Shown here one piece after another: positions 1 to 6,118 of a stretch of DNA of 7,054 nt; position 1 is the first letter of the stretch; each line of letters begins with the position of its first letter. The DNA comes from Acidimicrobiia bacterium. Its GTDB lineage: Bacteria > Actinomycetota > Acidimicrobiia > Spongiisociales > JAHEDJ01. The position numbers were made by a program, and so were the translations under genes. Where the stretch lies: assembly GCA_030598025.1 (NCBI GenBank), contig JAUVQS010000078.1, forward strand, positions 1-7,054, given 5' to 3'. Below the pieces are notes generated by a model. It was not told where the DNA came from, ran no database searches, and was given only the letters and a program-made list of their open reading frames with translations.

Positions 1-839
1 CCCATGTAATCGTGCAAGCGAGGGTGCGCCTCAACGACACTCGTCGGAACCAGCAGTCGCTCGTCTCCGGCGATCCAGTGGTAGTCCGGATACTCCGGCT
101 CGAGTCGCCCGGTCATGGCGTTCATGGGAGGGGACCCAATGAACCTGGCCACAAAGAGGTTGACAGGTTCCCGGTAGATGGCCGTGGGCGTATCAAATTG
201 CTGAACCATCCCGCGATTGAGGACGATCGTCCGGTCACCGATCGCCATGGCCTCCGACTGTTCATTCGTCGCGTAGAAGGTGGTGGCACCAGACTGCTCA
301 TGCCGCCGACGAATTTCCAGGCGCGCCTGTAGCCGGGCCTTCGCGTCGAAGCTGGCGAGTGGTTCGTCGAGGAGCAGGATCGCCGGATCACGAACCAGTG
401 CCCGGCCGGTCGCCAGCGCGTTGCGTCTTCCCTGAGAAAGGGTCATAGGTCGGCGGTCCAGCACCCGATCCAAATCCATCAGGTGAGCGATTTCCGCGAC
501 GCGCCTCGACCGCTTCGGCTCTTCCACATGCCGCACCTCGAGCGGAAAGGACAAATTGCGCTCAGCCGTCTTGTGGGGATAGAGGGCATGCTCCTGGAAT
601 ACCATCGCCACATCACGGTCCGCGGGCGGAATTCCCCGTACATCCGTCCCATCGATCAGGAGGCGGCCCGAGGTGGGTTGCTCGAGTCCGGCAATCACCC
701 GTAAGAGTGTTGTCTTGCCACTTCCCGATGGACCCACGACGGTGGTGAGTTCACCGTTGGCAGTCGAAAGCGACACCTCATTGAGAGCGACGACATTGCC
801 ACGGCTCAGCGAGACCCCATCGAACACAACCGAAGGCAT
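1..839 (-). CDS. MalK/UgpC-type ABC transporter ATP-binding protein, degenerate, 3' end beyond the window
   Basis: This would be the cytoplasmic ATPase subunit of an ABC importer of the sugar/glycerol-phosphate type. The first 279 residues are visible and read without a stop to the window edge. Walker A is GPSGSGKTT (36-44), the Q-loop is VFQEHALYP (Q82), and Walker B is ILLLDEP (D158, E159). The stretch at about 226-240 (NLFVARFIGSPPMN) is the MalK-family junction into the C-terminal TOBE domain, which is cut off here. Two motifs are abnormal. The signature reads LSQGR (134-138) instead of LSGGQ and the basic tail after it is altered, and the H-loop residue is Asn192 (TNEQSEAM) where the family has TH(D/E)Q. 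The ATG at 839 is preceded by GAGGAGG with a 4-nt gap, so the start is firm. It lies 53 nt after the peptidase gene. Family assignment is secure from the motifs. Substrate is unknown, and ATPase competence is doubtful. Confidence 0.88.
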   Translation of the reverse strand, partial: MPSVVFDGVSLSRGNVVALNEVSLSTANGELTTVVGPSGSGKTTLLRVIAGLEQPTSGRLLIDGTDVRGIPPADRDVAMVFQEHALYPHKTAERNLSFPLEVRHVEEPKRSRRVAEIAHLMDLDRVLDRRPMTLSQGRRNALATGRALVRDPAILLLDEPLASFDAKARLQARLEIRRRHEQSGATTFYATNEQSEAMAIGDRTIVLNRGMVQQFDTPTAIYREPVNLFVARFIGSPPMNAMTGRLEPEYPDYHWIAGDERLLVPTSVVEAHPRLHDYM

Positions 840-867
840 GAAACCTCCTCAGTTCGAGGATAGGGAT

Positions 868-891
868 GAACGGCGGACTGTGACGCCGTCC
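868..891 (-). terminator. Intercistronic stem-loop after the peptidase stop, without U-tract
   Basis: Immediately after the TAA of the peptidase gene (893-895), the minus-strand transcript can pair ACGGCG with CGCCGT (884-889 with 870-875). A G·U and a G-C pair extend this to an 8-bp stem over an 8-nt loop. No T-run follows. It could be a weak terminator, a 3'-end stabiliser, or an attenuating hairpin between the peptidase and ABC ATPase genes. Function is inferred from position only. Confidence 0.4.
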
Positions 892-892
892 G

Positions 893-2008
893 TTAGCCGA
901 GGACCAGACGCTCAGATTCGTAGATCGTGTCGAGACGCTCTTGCAGGGTCGCCTCTCCGGCTTCACCGAGGCGAGGAGCGACGTAGACGAGCAACTCCAT
1001 CAGCCCGTGGAAGTCATCCAGGGAAACAAACTCGGGGCCGACCCGCGCCGGGCGGCCTCCGGCCAGCACCCCGTCGATGTCGACCATGTTGTGGTAGTTC
1101 CCAAGCGGCAAGCTCAGCGACGTCGCCGGATATCCGTATGCGCCGAACGCGGTCGCCTCACACGAACCGCCATCCATCAGCTTCCGCTGCCAGCGGACAT
1201 CCTGATGACCCTCGGCGTAGGTGCGCACGAGTCGGCTCATCTGGTTGGTCAGCTCCCGATCGAAGATGGTCGAAGCGTCCCCTACCCGAACGACCGGACC
1301 GCTCCCGACCGGATAGGCAGGAAACGCCCGCGAGTTCTCAACCACGATCAGCTCCGCTCGTTCGGGAATCGTCCCGACCTTGCATGCGGCGATTGCACCA
1401 ATGAACCCGACCTCCTCGGCGCGCGTCAGAAGAACCCGCACCTGCGGAGCGTTCTTCCGCACAACATCGAAGGCCGCCAGGATGGCGGCGGCGCCCGCCA
1501 GGTCATCACAACCGGCGGCATGCAGCCTTCCATTGCGGACCCCGAGCGACCTCGACCCGAACGCCCAGCGCCCGATATCTCCCGCTGCCAATGAGCCCGA
1601 ACGCCGGTCGAGTCGAACTGCGCCGGTCGATGTCTTGTGATCAAACTCGGTCACAGTTCCACGATGCACCCGATCGTCACCGTCAAAGAGATCCACGCGG
1701 GCATCGTCGAAATAGGGCGTGTGAACCCCACCTCGAAACTCGACGCCTACCCGCCGCGATCGGTCGACGGATGTCACGACGAACCCGGGGTGATCCATGT
1801 GGGCGGTCAGGAACACGGGCATCTTGCGAGTGCGCACGGTGGACTTCAACACCACATTGCCGGCGGAATCCCTCGTCATCCGCACGTCCTTGCGACGCAC
1901 CACCCAGCGTTCGATCCACTCAACGACTCGGTCTTCATAACCGGCGACTGTGGGCAAGGCGGTCAGTTCCGCCAGCCATTGTTCGTGGCGATCAGTCTTG
2001 GCACTCAT
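893..2008 (-). CDS. M42-like zinc aminopeptidase (clan MH metallopeptidase)
   Basis: This is a 371-residue protein predicted to be a cytoplasmic di-metal aminopeptidase that trims peptides. No signal peptide is visible. The clan MH order is present: AHMDHPG (H70, D72), GCDDLAG (bridging Asp168), TRAEEVGFIGA (Glu198/Glu199, catalytic base and ligand), VVENSRAF (224-225, where M42 enzymes usually have a ligand Asp), and a terminal His306 in GNYHNM. Residues about 75-155 look like the small inserted beta domain typical of M42. Length matches the family (about 340-370). I chose the ATG at 2008 because homology-like sequence begins there and it avoids overlapping the upstream hydrolase, leaving a 31-nt gap. 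The frame stays open to 2086, but that extension would overlap the hydrolase by 47 nt. No clear Shine-Dalgarno is seen, which suggests co-transcription with the hydrolase. M42 versus a neighbouring M20/M28-type family is not certain. Confidence 0.82.
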   Translation of the reverse strand: MSAKTDRHEQWLAELTALPTVAGYEDRVVEWIERWVVRRKDVRMTRDSAGNVVLKSTVRTRKMPVFLTAHMDHPGFVVTSVDRSRRVGVEFRGGVHTPYFDDARVDLFDGDDRVHRGTVTEFDHKTSTGAVRLDRRSGSLAAGDIGRWAFGSRSLGVRNGRLHAAGCDDLAGAAAILAAFDVVRKNAPQVRVLLTRAEEVGFIGAIAACKVGTIPERAELIVVENSRAFPAYPVGSGPVVRVGDASTIFDRELTNQMSRLVRTYAEGHQDVRWQRKLMDGGSCEATAFGAYGYPATSLSLPLGNYHNMVDIDGVLAGGRPARVGPEFVSLDDFHGLMELLVYVAPRLGEAGEATLQERLDTIYESERLVLG

Positions 2009-2039
2009 AAAACAGATGGTAGGAGCACCAGCGCCGGGA

Positions 2040-2780
2040 TCATGGCAAGAAACCGACCACCCTCGCCCAGAACGCATCGAACTCATCGCGATGCATCGAA
2101 TGTGAACTGCCGCCGATCTGATAGAAGGTCAGGTTCGGGTTCATTCTCGCCAGGTCGCGGCCGAACTCGGCAGGAACGACCGGTTCGAATTCGGCGCCGA
2201 GAATCAACGTCGGAACCTCGAGGGCGACAACCTCTTCAACCAGGCTCCACGGAACGTTCTGGCGAATCGTCTGCTCAACCATCGCCGGGCGTGACTCGAT
2301 GATCGCCGAAGCCTTGATCCGGCAGTCCTCGCGATGCCAGGTCGGGTTTCGCCGTGACACCTCCTGCGGAGAGATCGGAGCGACATACGACTTCAACAGG
2401 TTCTCGATCGCGAACTCAGGAGCCGGGATTGCCACGGCCGGATCCTCGAGAACGAGCACCGGAGCGAGGTTAGGCCGCTCTGTCAGAGCAAGAACGGCGA
2501 TCGCCCCGCCCAGCGAATGGCCGAGAATGAGATCCCACTGATCTCGAATCGCCAGCACGTCGGCTGTGTAAGAAGCGAGTGTGAGGTCGGCCGAGGTGGG
2601 GCTCATGCCGTGGCCTCGAAGATCCGGGGCGGTCACGGTGTATCCGAGTTCGGCAAGCGCCGGCCCGACCCTCCACCATCCCTCGGCGTTCGATGAGATC
2701 CCGTGGAGAAGGAGAGCTTGCTTGGGACCTGAGCCCCAGGACCGAACGGCGAGATCTAAGAAAGAAGTTCTAGGTTCCAA
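2040..2780 (-). CDS. Alpha/beta-fold hydrolase with TTG start
   Basis: This is a 246-residue single-domain serine hydrolase, probably a cytoplasmic esterase-like enzyme. Its substrate cannot be read from the sequence. The oxyanion loop is LLLHGISSN (23-31) and the nucleophile elbow is GHSLGG with Ser89. A lid covers roughly residues 115-180 and the catalytic His227 lies in GGSSHSMH. The usual acid position after strand 7 (pattern G..D.vvp) holds Glu199 in GAEFEPVVP. Asp113 after strand 6 (VLEDPA) is an alternative acid. Translation must begin at or after the TTG at 2780, because an in-frame TAG lies two codons upstream. No ATG or GTG occurs before the first strand and no Shine-Dalgarno is visible. 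The TTG and the next five codons lie inside a heptamer repeat array, so the native 5' end may have been overwritten. It sits 46 nt downstream of sufC and 31 nt upstream of the peptidase. Confidence 0.85.
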   Translation of the reverse strand: MEPRTSFLDLAVRSWGSGPKQALLLHGISSNAEGWWRVGPALAELGYTVTAPDLRGHGMSPTSADLTLASYTADVLAIRDQWDLILGHSLGGAIAVLALTERPNLAPVLVLEDPAVAIPAPEFAIENLLKSYVAPISPQEVSRRNPTWHREDCRIKASAIIESRPAMVEQTIRQNVPWSLVEEVVALEVPTLILGAEFEPVVPAEFGRDLARMNPNLTFYQIGGSSHSMHRDEFDAFWARVVGFLP

Positions 2781-2827
2781 GTTCTAGGTTCTGACTTACT
2801 CGCGACTCGCGACAAGTGACTCGCGAC
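2765..2827. repeat. Heptanucleotide repeat array of nine 7-bp units
   Basis: The 63 bp divide exactly into nine 7-mers. Four are of the type A(A/G)GTTC(T/C), at 2765-2792. A transition unit GACTTAC follows at 2793-2799. Then come three TCGCGAC units interrupted by one AAGTGAC, at 2800-2827. The first block is also a 14-bp period with one mismatch. The array fills the sufC-hydrolase gap. One edge touches the last base of the sufC TAG stop, and the other extends 16 bp into the hydrolase frame and contains its TTG start. It resembles in form the heptameric short tandem repeats known from cyanobacterial intergenic regions. No relation is claimed. Confidence 0.85.
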
Positions 2828-3633
2828 TAAACATCAAACGGGGTTTCCGTGAAAAAGTCGGAGGGGCGTTTCTCAGCCTTACCCTCGGCCGGCGCTTCGA
2901 TGCCCAACCGTTCCCGAATGCCTTCGTAGCCTTCGTCTTCGAGCCGGGCCGACAATTCAGGGCCGCCGGACTCCACAATGCGGCCGTCCATCATCACGTG
3001 TATCCGATCGGGAGTCACATAGCGAAGAATTCGGCTGTAGTGAGTGATCATCAGCACGCCTACCTCGGGTCCGCGCATTCGCTCGATGCCCTCAGCGACC
3101 TCGCGTACTGCGTCGATGTCCAGCCCCGAATCGATCTCGTCGAGCACGGCAACCTTGGGATTGAGAACCGCCATCTGGAAGACTTCCGATCGCTTCTTCT
3201 CGCCTCCGGACAGGTCGTTGTTGACCGAGCGTTCGAGGAATCGATCCATGTCGTACTGGTCGCCGGCCTCCATGATGCGAGCTTCGATCTCATCGGCCGT
3301 CCAGCCGCGCTCCTCGCCACTTTCGCGCATGAACACGGCGAGGCCCACACCCGGCACCTCGACGGGATATTGGAAGGCCTGCATCAAACCCATACGGGAC
3401 CGAACGTCGACCGCCTTATCGAGCAGCGACTCACCGTCGATCAACGCCTCGCCGGCCACCGTGTAGTCGGAGCGACCGGTGAGCACATGGCACAGCGTCG
3501 ACTTGCCGGATCCATTCGGACCCATGAGGGCGTGCACCTCACCGAACGGAACTTCCAGGTTGACACCCTTGAGGATCTCGATGGTTCCGACCGAAGCCTC
3601 GAGGTTGTTGATGTCGAGGGCGAGCTTGCTCAC
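2827..3633 (-). CDS. sufC: Fe-S cluster assembly ATPase SufC
   Basis: SufC is the soluble ABC-type ATPase of the SUF machinery. It binds SufB/SufD and uses ATP to open the scaffold for Fe-S cluster assembly. The 268 residues contain Walker A GPNGSGKST (38-46), the SufC-specific Q-loop stretch AFQYPVEVPGV (86-96, Q88), signature LSGGEKKR (141-148), Walker B VAVLDEIDSGLD (161-172, Glu166) and H-loop His198 in MITHYSRIL. All catalytic residues are intact. A polar tail of about 22 residues (from about 247) follows the core, slightly longer than common SufC proteins. The start is GTG at 3633, preceded by AGGAGG with a 4-nt gap, and it overlaps the ferredoxin stop as GTGA. The stop TAG abuts the heptamer array. 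The family call is very secure, and sufD and the Rieske gene upstream support it. Confidence 0.96.
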   Translation of the reverse strand: MSKLALDINNLEASVGTIEILKGVNLEVPFGEVHALMGPNGSGKSTLCHVLTGRSDYTVAGEALIDGESLLDKAVDVRSRMGLMQAFQYPVEVPGVGLAVFMRESGEERGWTADEIEARIMEAGDQYDMDRFLERSVNNDLSGGEKKRSEVFQMAVLNPKVAVLDEIDSGLDIDAVREVAEGIERMRGPEVGVLMITHYSRILRYVTPDRIHVMMDGRIVESGGPELSARLEDEGYEGIRERLGIEAPAEGKAEKRPSDFFTETPFDV

Positions 3634-3953
3634 GATGCCTCCTGGAGGGCGAGATAGACGTCGCCGTCTGTGATCTTGACTTCATACTTCTGCTGAGGTT
3701 TGGTTGCCGGCAAAGTGCGGGCCTTCCCGGTTTCGAGTTCGAACGTCGCACCGTGACGAGGGCACTCGACTTCATCGTCGTAGACCTCACCCTCGGCCAG
3801 CGACGCCTCAGCGTGGCTGCACCGATCGGCCAGCGCATAGACAGCCTCGCCCAGGCGGAAGAGCGCGACGCGATGTCCGAGTGCTTCGACGCGTACTCCC
3901 CTTCCGTCCGGCAAGTCCTCCAGGGGAGCGATTCGTACCCAGTCGTCCATCAC
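3630..3953 (-). CDS. Rieske-type [2Fe-2S] ferredoxin of the SUF locus
   Basis: This is a small soluble Rieske protein of 107 residues, of the kind annotated as non-haem-iron oxygenase ferredoxin subunit. The cluster ligands are visible as C45-S-H47 in CSHAEASL and C64-P-R-H67 in CPRHGATF, spaced as in Rieske ferredoxins. There is no membrane anchor. Genes of this type often lie between sufD and sufC in actinobacteria, where the role is taken to be electron transfer in, or a client of, Fe-S assembly. That role is not established by sequence. The start may be GTG at 3953 or the adjacent ATG at 3950. The bases GTGATG fuse both with the sufD TGA stop, and AGAAGG lies 6-9 nt upstream, so translation is probably coupled to sufD either way. 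The end overlaps the sufC start. Confidence 0.93.
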   Translation of the reverse strand: MMDDWVRIAPLEDLPDGRGVRVEALGHRVALFRLGEAVYALADRCSHAEASLAEGEVYDDEVECPRHGATFELETGKARTLPATKPQQKYEVKITDGDVYLALQEAS

Positions 3954-5230
3954 ACCCGGCCTTCTGCCTGGGCGGTGACGAACTTAGCGGAGACGGCATC
4001 CCTGACCGGTTCTTCGAGACCCGACACGGGAAGGCGCTGGATCATCTCGTCGAAGAACCCGCGGATCAGCACTCGCTGGGCACGCTCACGCGACAGGCCC
4101 CGGCTCATCAGGTAGTACATGTGTTCTTCCTCGAGCGGACCGACCGTCGAACCGTGGCCACATACGACGTCGTCGCACAAGATCTCGAGGTTGGGCACCG
4201 AATGCGCCTTGGCCCCATCGGACAGGACGAGGTTGCGATTGGTCTCGAAAGTGGAGGTTCGTGTCGCGTCCGGCCAAATCTTGAGAAGGCCGCTGAACAC
4301 CGACTCGGCCTCATCTTCGACCGCACCCTTCAGGAACACGTCCGACCGCGTGTTCTTGCCGTGATGGTTGATAACGACTCGATAGTCGAACACCTGCCGG
4401 TCATCGCCGAAGTAGAGCCCGACGAGCTCTGAGCTCGAGCCGTTCCCGATCAGGTCGACATTGAGATCGAGCCGACCGAGCTTCGCACCGAGGCCTACCT
4501 CACCGAGACGCCCGGTGGAGTCCCGACCGAGAACCATCTTCTGGTGAGTAACCGCGGTCGTGGTGTCTCCCCAATGCTGGGATGTAACCAGGTTCAACCG
4601 GGCGCCATCGCCGACGGACAGCTCGAGGTGAGGTACCACCACGTTCCTCTGCCCGTTCTGCGATCGCATGACAACGACGACCGACGCTTCCGCGTTGGTA
4701 TCGAGCACGACGCTGAGATGAGGAAACGAGATGGTGTCCGCCTGGGTCACCTGCATGTCGATGATGATGGGGCGATCAACGGCGACTCCACGATCAACGT
4801 GCAACAGGAGTCCGTCGGTGGCGAACGCCTGGTGAGCGGCCGCAAAGATATCGAGGTTCGGCGAGATCATCAGCCCGAGCGACTGTTCGAGCAGCGAGTC
4901 ATCGGCCGCCTGACCGGCCGCGTTGAGCAGCGTTACGCCCGGCACATCGCAAAACAGGTCGACAACAAATCCATCAATCAACCGGGCGATACCTGCATAG
5001 TCGGTGAGAGCGGAGAGCACCGAATCACCCGACAGGGGTACTCCGGCAACGTCTGGAATTCCAAAATCGGTCAGCTCAAAATCGAGGTCGACATAGCGCC
5101 ACTCCTCTTCGGCGCCGGTCGGCATCGATAGTTTCTCGAAGTACTCGAAACCATTCTGACGAAGATCCGCCAGCCACGAAGGCGCCGTTTCTGCGGCACG
5201 TTCAACGGTCGTAAGGTCGAGGGGTCGCAC
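3950..5230 (-). CDS. sufD: Fe-S cluster assembly scaffold protein SufD
   Basis: SufD is a cytoplasmic subunit of the SufBCD scaffold complex. This 426-residue protein has the N-terminal helical segment with EEEWRYVDL (41-49), then the beta-helix core. The C-terminal signature includes VFSGLLKI (311-318), NRNLVLSDGAKAHSVPNLEI (331-350), CDDVVCGHGSTVG (352-364) and MYYLMSRGL (371-379). The Cys357-Gly-His359 pair matches the SufD-type C-x-H implicated at the SufB/SufD interface. The residues expected of SufB at this end are absent, so SufD is preferred over SufB. The start is GTG at 5230 with AGGAG nine bases upstream (5240-5244). It is the first gene of the SUF block. No sufB precedes it; the upstream gene is a DNA glycosylase. 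The stop overlaps the next gene by GTGA. Confidence 0.94.
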   Translation of the reverse strand: MRPLDLTTVERAAETAPSWLADLRQNGFEYFEKLSMPTGAEEEWRYVDLDFELTDFGIPDVAGVPLSGDSVLSALTDYAGIARLIDGFVVDLFCDVPGVTLLNAAGQAADDSLLEQSLGLMISPNLDIFAAAHQAFATDGLLLHVDRGVAVDRPIIIDMQVTQADTISFPHLSVVLDTNAEASVVVVMRSQNGQRNVVVPHLELSVGDGARLNLVTSQHWGDTTTAVTHQKMVLGRDSTGRLGEVGLGAKLGRLDLNVDLIGNGSSSELVGLYFGDDRQVFDYRVVINHHGKNTRSDVFLKGAVEDEAESVFSGLLKIWPDATRTSTFETNRNLVLSDGAKAHSVPNLEILCDDVVCGHGSTVGPLEEEHMYYLMSRGLSRERAQRVLIRGFFDEMIQRLPVSGLEEPVRDAVSAKFVTAQAEGRV

Positions 5231-5254
5231 AGTGAAGATCTCCTGGAAAACGCG

Positions 5255-5289
5255 GTCCTACCATCGTATTGCCACTACGAAGATAGGAC
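5255..5289 (-). promoter_or_regulatory. 35-bp imperfect palindrome between the glycosylase and sufD
   Basis: Arms at 5255-5268 and 5276-5289 match at 12 of 14 positions around a 7-nt spacer (5269-5275). As minus-strand RNA, one of the two mismatches becomes a G·U pair, so the stem is better on the transcribed strand than on the other. CGCGTTTTCC follows, which gives only a short U-run. It ends 24 nt upstream of the sufD GTG and 10 nt upstream of its ribosome binding site. It may be the terminator of the glycosylase gene, a repressor operator of the suf genes, or a leader structure. The sequence does not decide between these. Confidence 0.55.
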
Positions 5290-5323
5290 GAATTTTCTCG
5301 ATCGCGGTGGATGGCCCCAACCG

Positions 5324-6013
5324 TCAGTTGCGCGACAGCATCCCACGAGCCCGCTCGAACACCTCGTCGAGCATCCTCTCGGTCAGACGGCCGGTGAAAG
5401 TGTTCTGCTGACTCGGGTGATAGCTGGCGATGATGGTCGGACCGCCCGAACCAAGATCAACCTCAACGCCGTGACCGAATTTCGGGCGCGGCCTGGGCAC
5501 GGGTACCCCGCGGTCCGAGTAGATCCGGAGTATCTGATTGAAGGCCAAACCGCCCAGCGGAACCACCACCTGAACTCCATCCAGGAGATCCAACTCAGCC
5601 TCGAGCCACGGGCGGCAGAGCGCCAGCTCTTCGCTCGTCGGTTTGTTGGCCGGAGGTGCGCATCGACCGATGGCGGTGATGAATACGTCGGTGAGTGTCA
5701 GCCCATCGTCACGAGAAATCGACTCTGGCTGCGAGGCGAACCCTGCCCTGTGCAGCGCCGAGTAGAGCCAGTCACCAGATCGATCTCCGGTGAACATCCT
5801 TCCGGTGCGATTGGCGCCATGGGCGGCCGGTGCCAGTCCGACTATCAGCAGTCGAGCGGTCGGGTCGCCGAATCCGGGAACCGGTCGCCCCCAGTAGTCC
5901 CAATCCCGGTAAGCGGCCCGCTTCTCGCCGGCCACCCTCTCTCGCCACTCGACGAGGCGGTCGCAACGCCGGCAGTCGGTGATTGCAGCAGTGACTTCAT
6001 CGAGTTCCGACAC
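5324..6013 (-). CDS. Family 5 (UdgB-like) uracil-DNA glycosylase, 4Fe-4S type
   Basis: This is a base-excision repair enzyme that removes uracil, and in family 5 also other deaminated bases, from DNA. With the GTG start at 6013 it has 229 residues. Motif A is GLAPAAHGANRTGRMFTG, motif B is the HPSQQNT loop followed by TGRLT, and the region GRCAPPANKPTSEE is typical of UdgB. Four cysteines in the C-x2-C...C-x14-C arrangement (residues 14, 17, 118 and 133 from this start) should bind a [4Fe-4S] cluster. The frame is open to a TTG at 6079. I prefer the GTG because family members begin about 12 residues before the first cysteine and the extra 22 codons run through a strong palindrome. Neither start has a well-placed Shine-Dalgarno. 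It is divergent from the membrane protein gene and lies 93 nt upstream of sufD. Confidence 0.92.
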   Translation of the reverse strand: MSELDEVTAAITDCRRCDRLVEWRERVAGEKRAAYRDWDYWGRPVPGFGDPTARLLIVGLAPAAHGANRTGRMFTGDRSGDWLYSALHRAGFASQPESISRDDGLTLTDVFITAIGRCAPPANKPTSEELALCRPWLEAELDLLDGVQVVVPLGGLAFNQILRIYSDRGVPVPRPRPKFGHGVEVDLGSGGPTIIASYHPSQQNTFTGRLTERMLDEVFERARGMLSRN

Positions 6014-6033
6014 GCCCGGGAGCGTAGCCCCCC

Positions 6034-6083
6034 GTTCTTGCGTCGCTGCATACCCAAAATCGGGTACTGATCGACGCAAGAAC
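6034..6083. promoter_or_regulatory. 50-bp two-tier inverted repeat in the divergent intergenic region
   Basis: A perfect 12-bp arm pair, GTTCTTGCGTCG (6034-6045) and CGACGCAAGAAC (6072-6083), encloses a second pair, TACCC (6051-6055) and GGGTA (6062-6066). The two tiers are separated by 5-nt unpaired segments on each side, and a 6-nt loop AAAATC lies at the centre. It sits between the starts of the glycosylase (minus) and membrane protein (plus) genes. That position fits an operator for both, a cruciform or hairpin, or a small palindromic repeat element. It is too exact to be a chance fold. No known factor is recognised. Confidence 0.7.
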
Positions 6084-6118
6084 AGGAGGCGGTCCTTCCC
6101 CTGGTCAGGCGAAGCGTC

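Noticed and set aside
673..1594. Long plus-strand open frames (673-1404 and 941-1594) opposite the ABC ATPase and peptidase genes
   Set aside because: Their translations are rich in Arg/Pro/Ser with no family motif, and they lie antisense to genes with clear catalytic motifs. They are typical GC-rich shadow frames.
2765..2827. CRISPR array or phage attachment site at the heptamer repeats
   Set aside because: Units are 7 bp and contiguous with no spacers. There is no cas, integrase or tRNA gene nearby.
2998..3657. 219-residue plus-strand frame opposite sufC
   Set aside because: sufC has every expected motif in the other strand. The antisense product shows none and no ribosome binding site.
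4544..5131. 195-residue plus-strand frame opposite sufD, and 5417-6070 opposite the glycosylase
   Set aside because: They have low-complexity polar translations without domains and are fully covered by well-supported genes on the minus strand.
5231..5323. A sigma70-type promoter for sufD with TACGAT as -10
   Set aside because: TACGAT lies inside the palindrome, but the best -35 match at an acceptable spacing is very weak, so I do not list it as a feature.
6014..6079. N-terminal extension of the glycosylase to the TTG at 6079
   Set aside because: The 22 extra residues have no counterpart in the family as I recall it, the TTG lies in an arm of a strong palindrome, and no ribosome binding site precedes it. 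It remains possible but less likely than the GTG at 6013.
6084..6089. AGGAGG as a ribosome binding site for a plus-strand gene
   Set aside because: No ATG, GTG or TTG lies within 4-12 nt downstream, and the frame of the membrane protein gene has no start codon near it.
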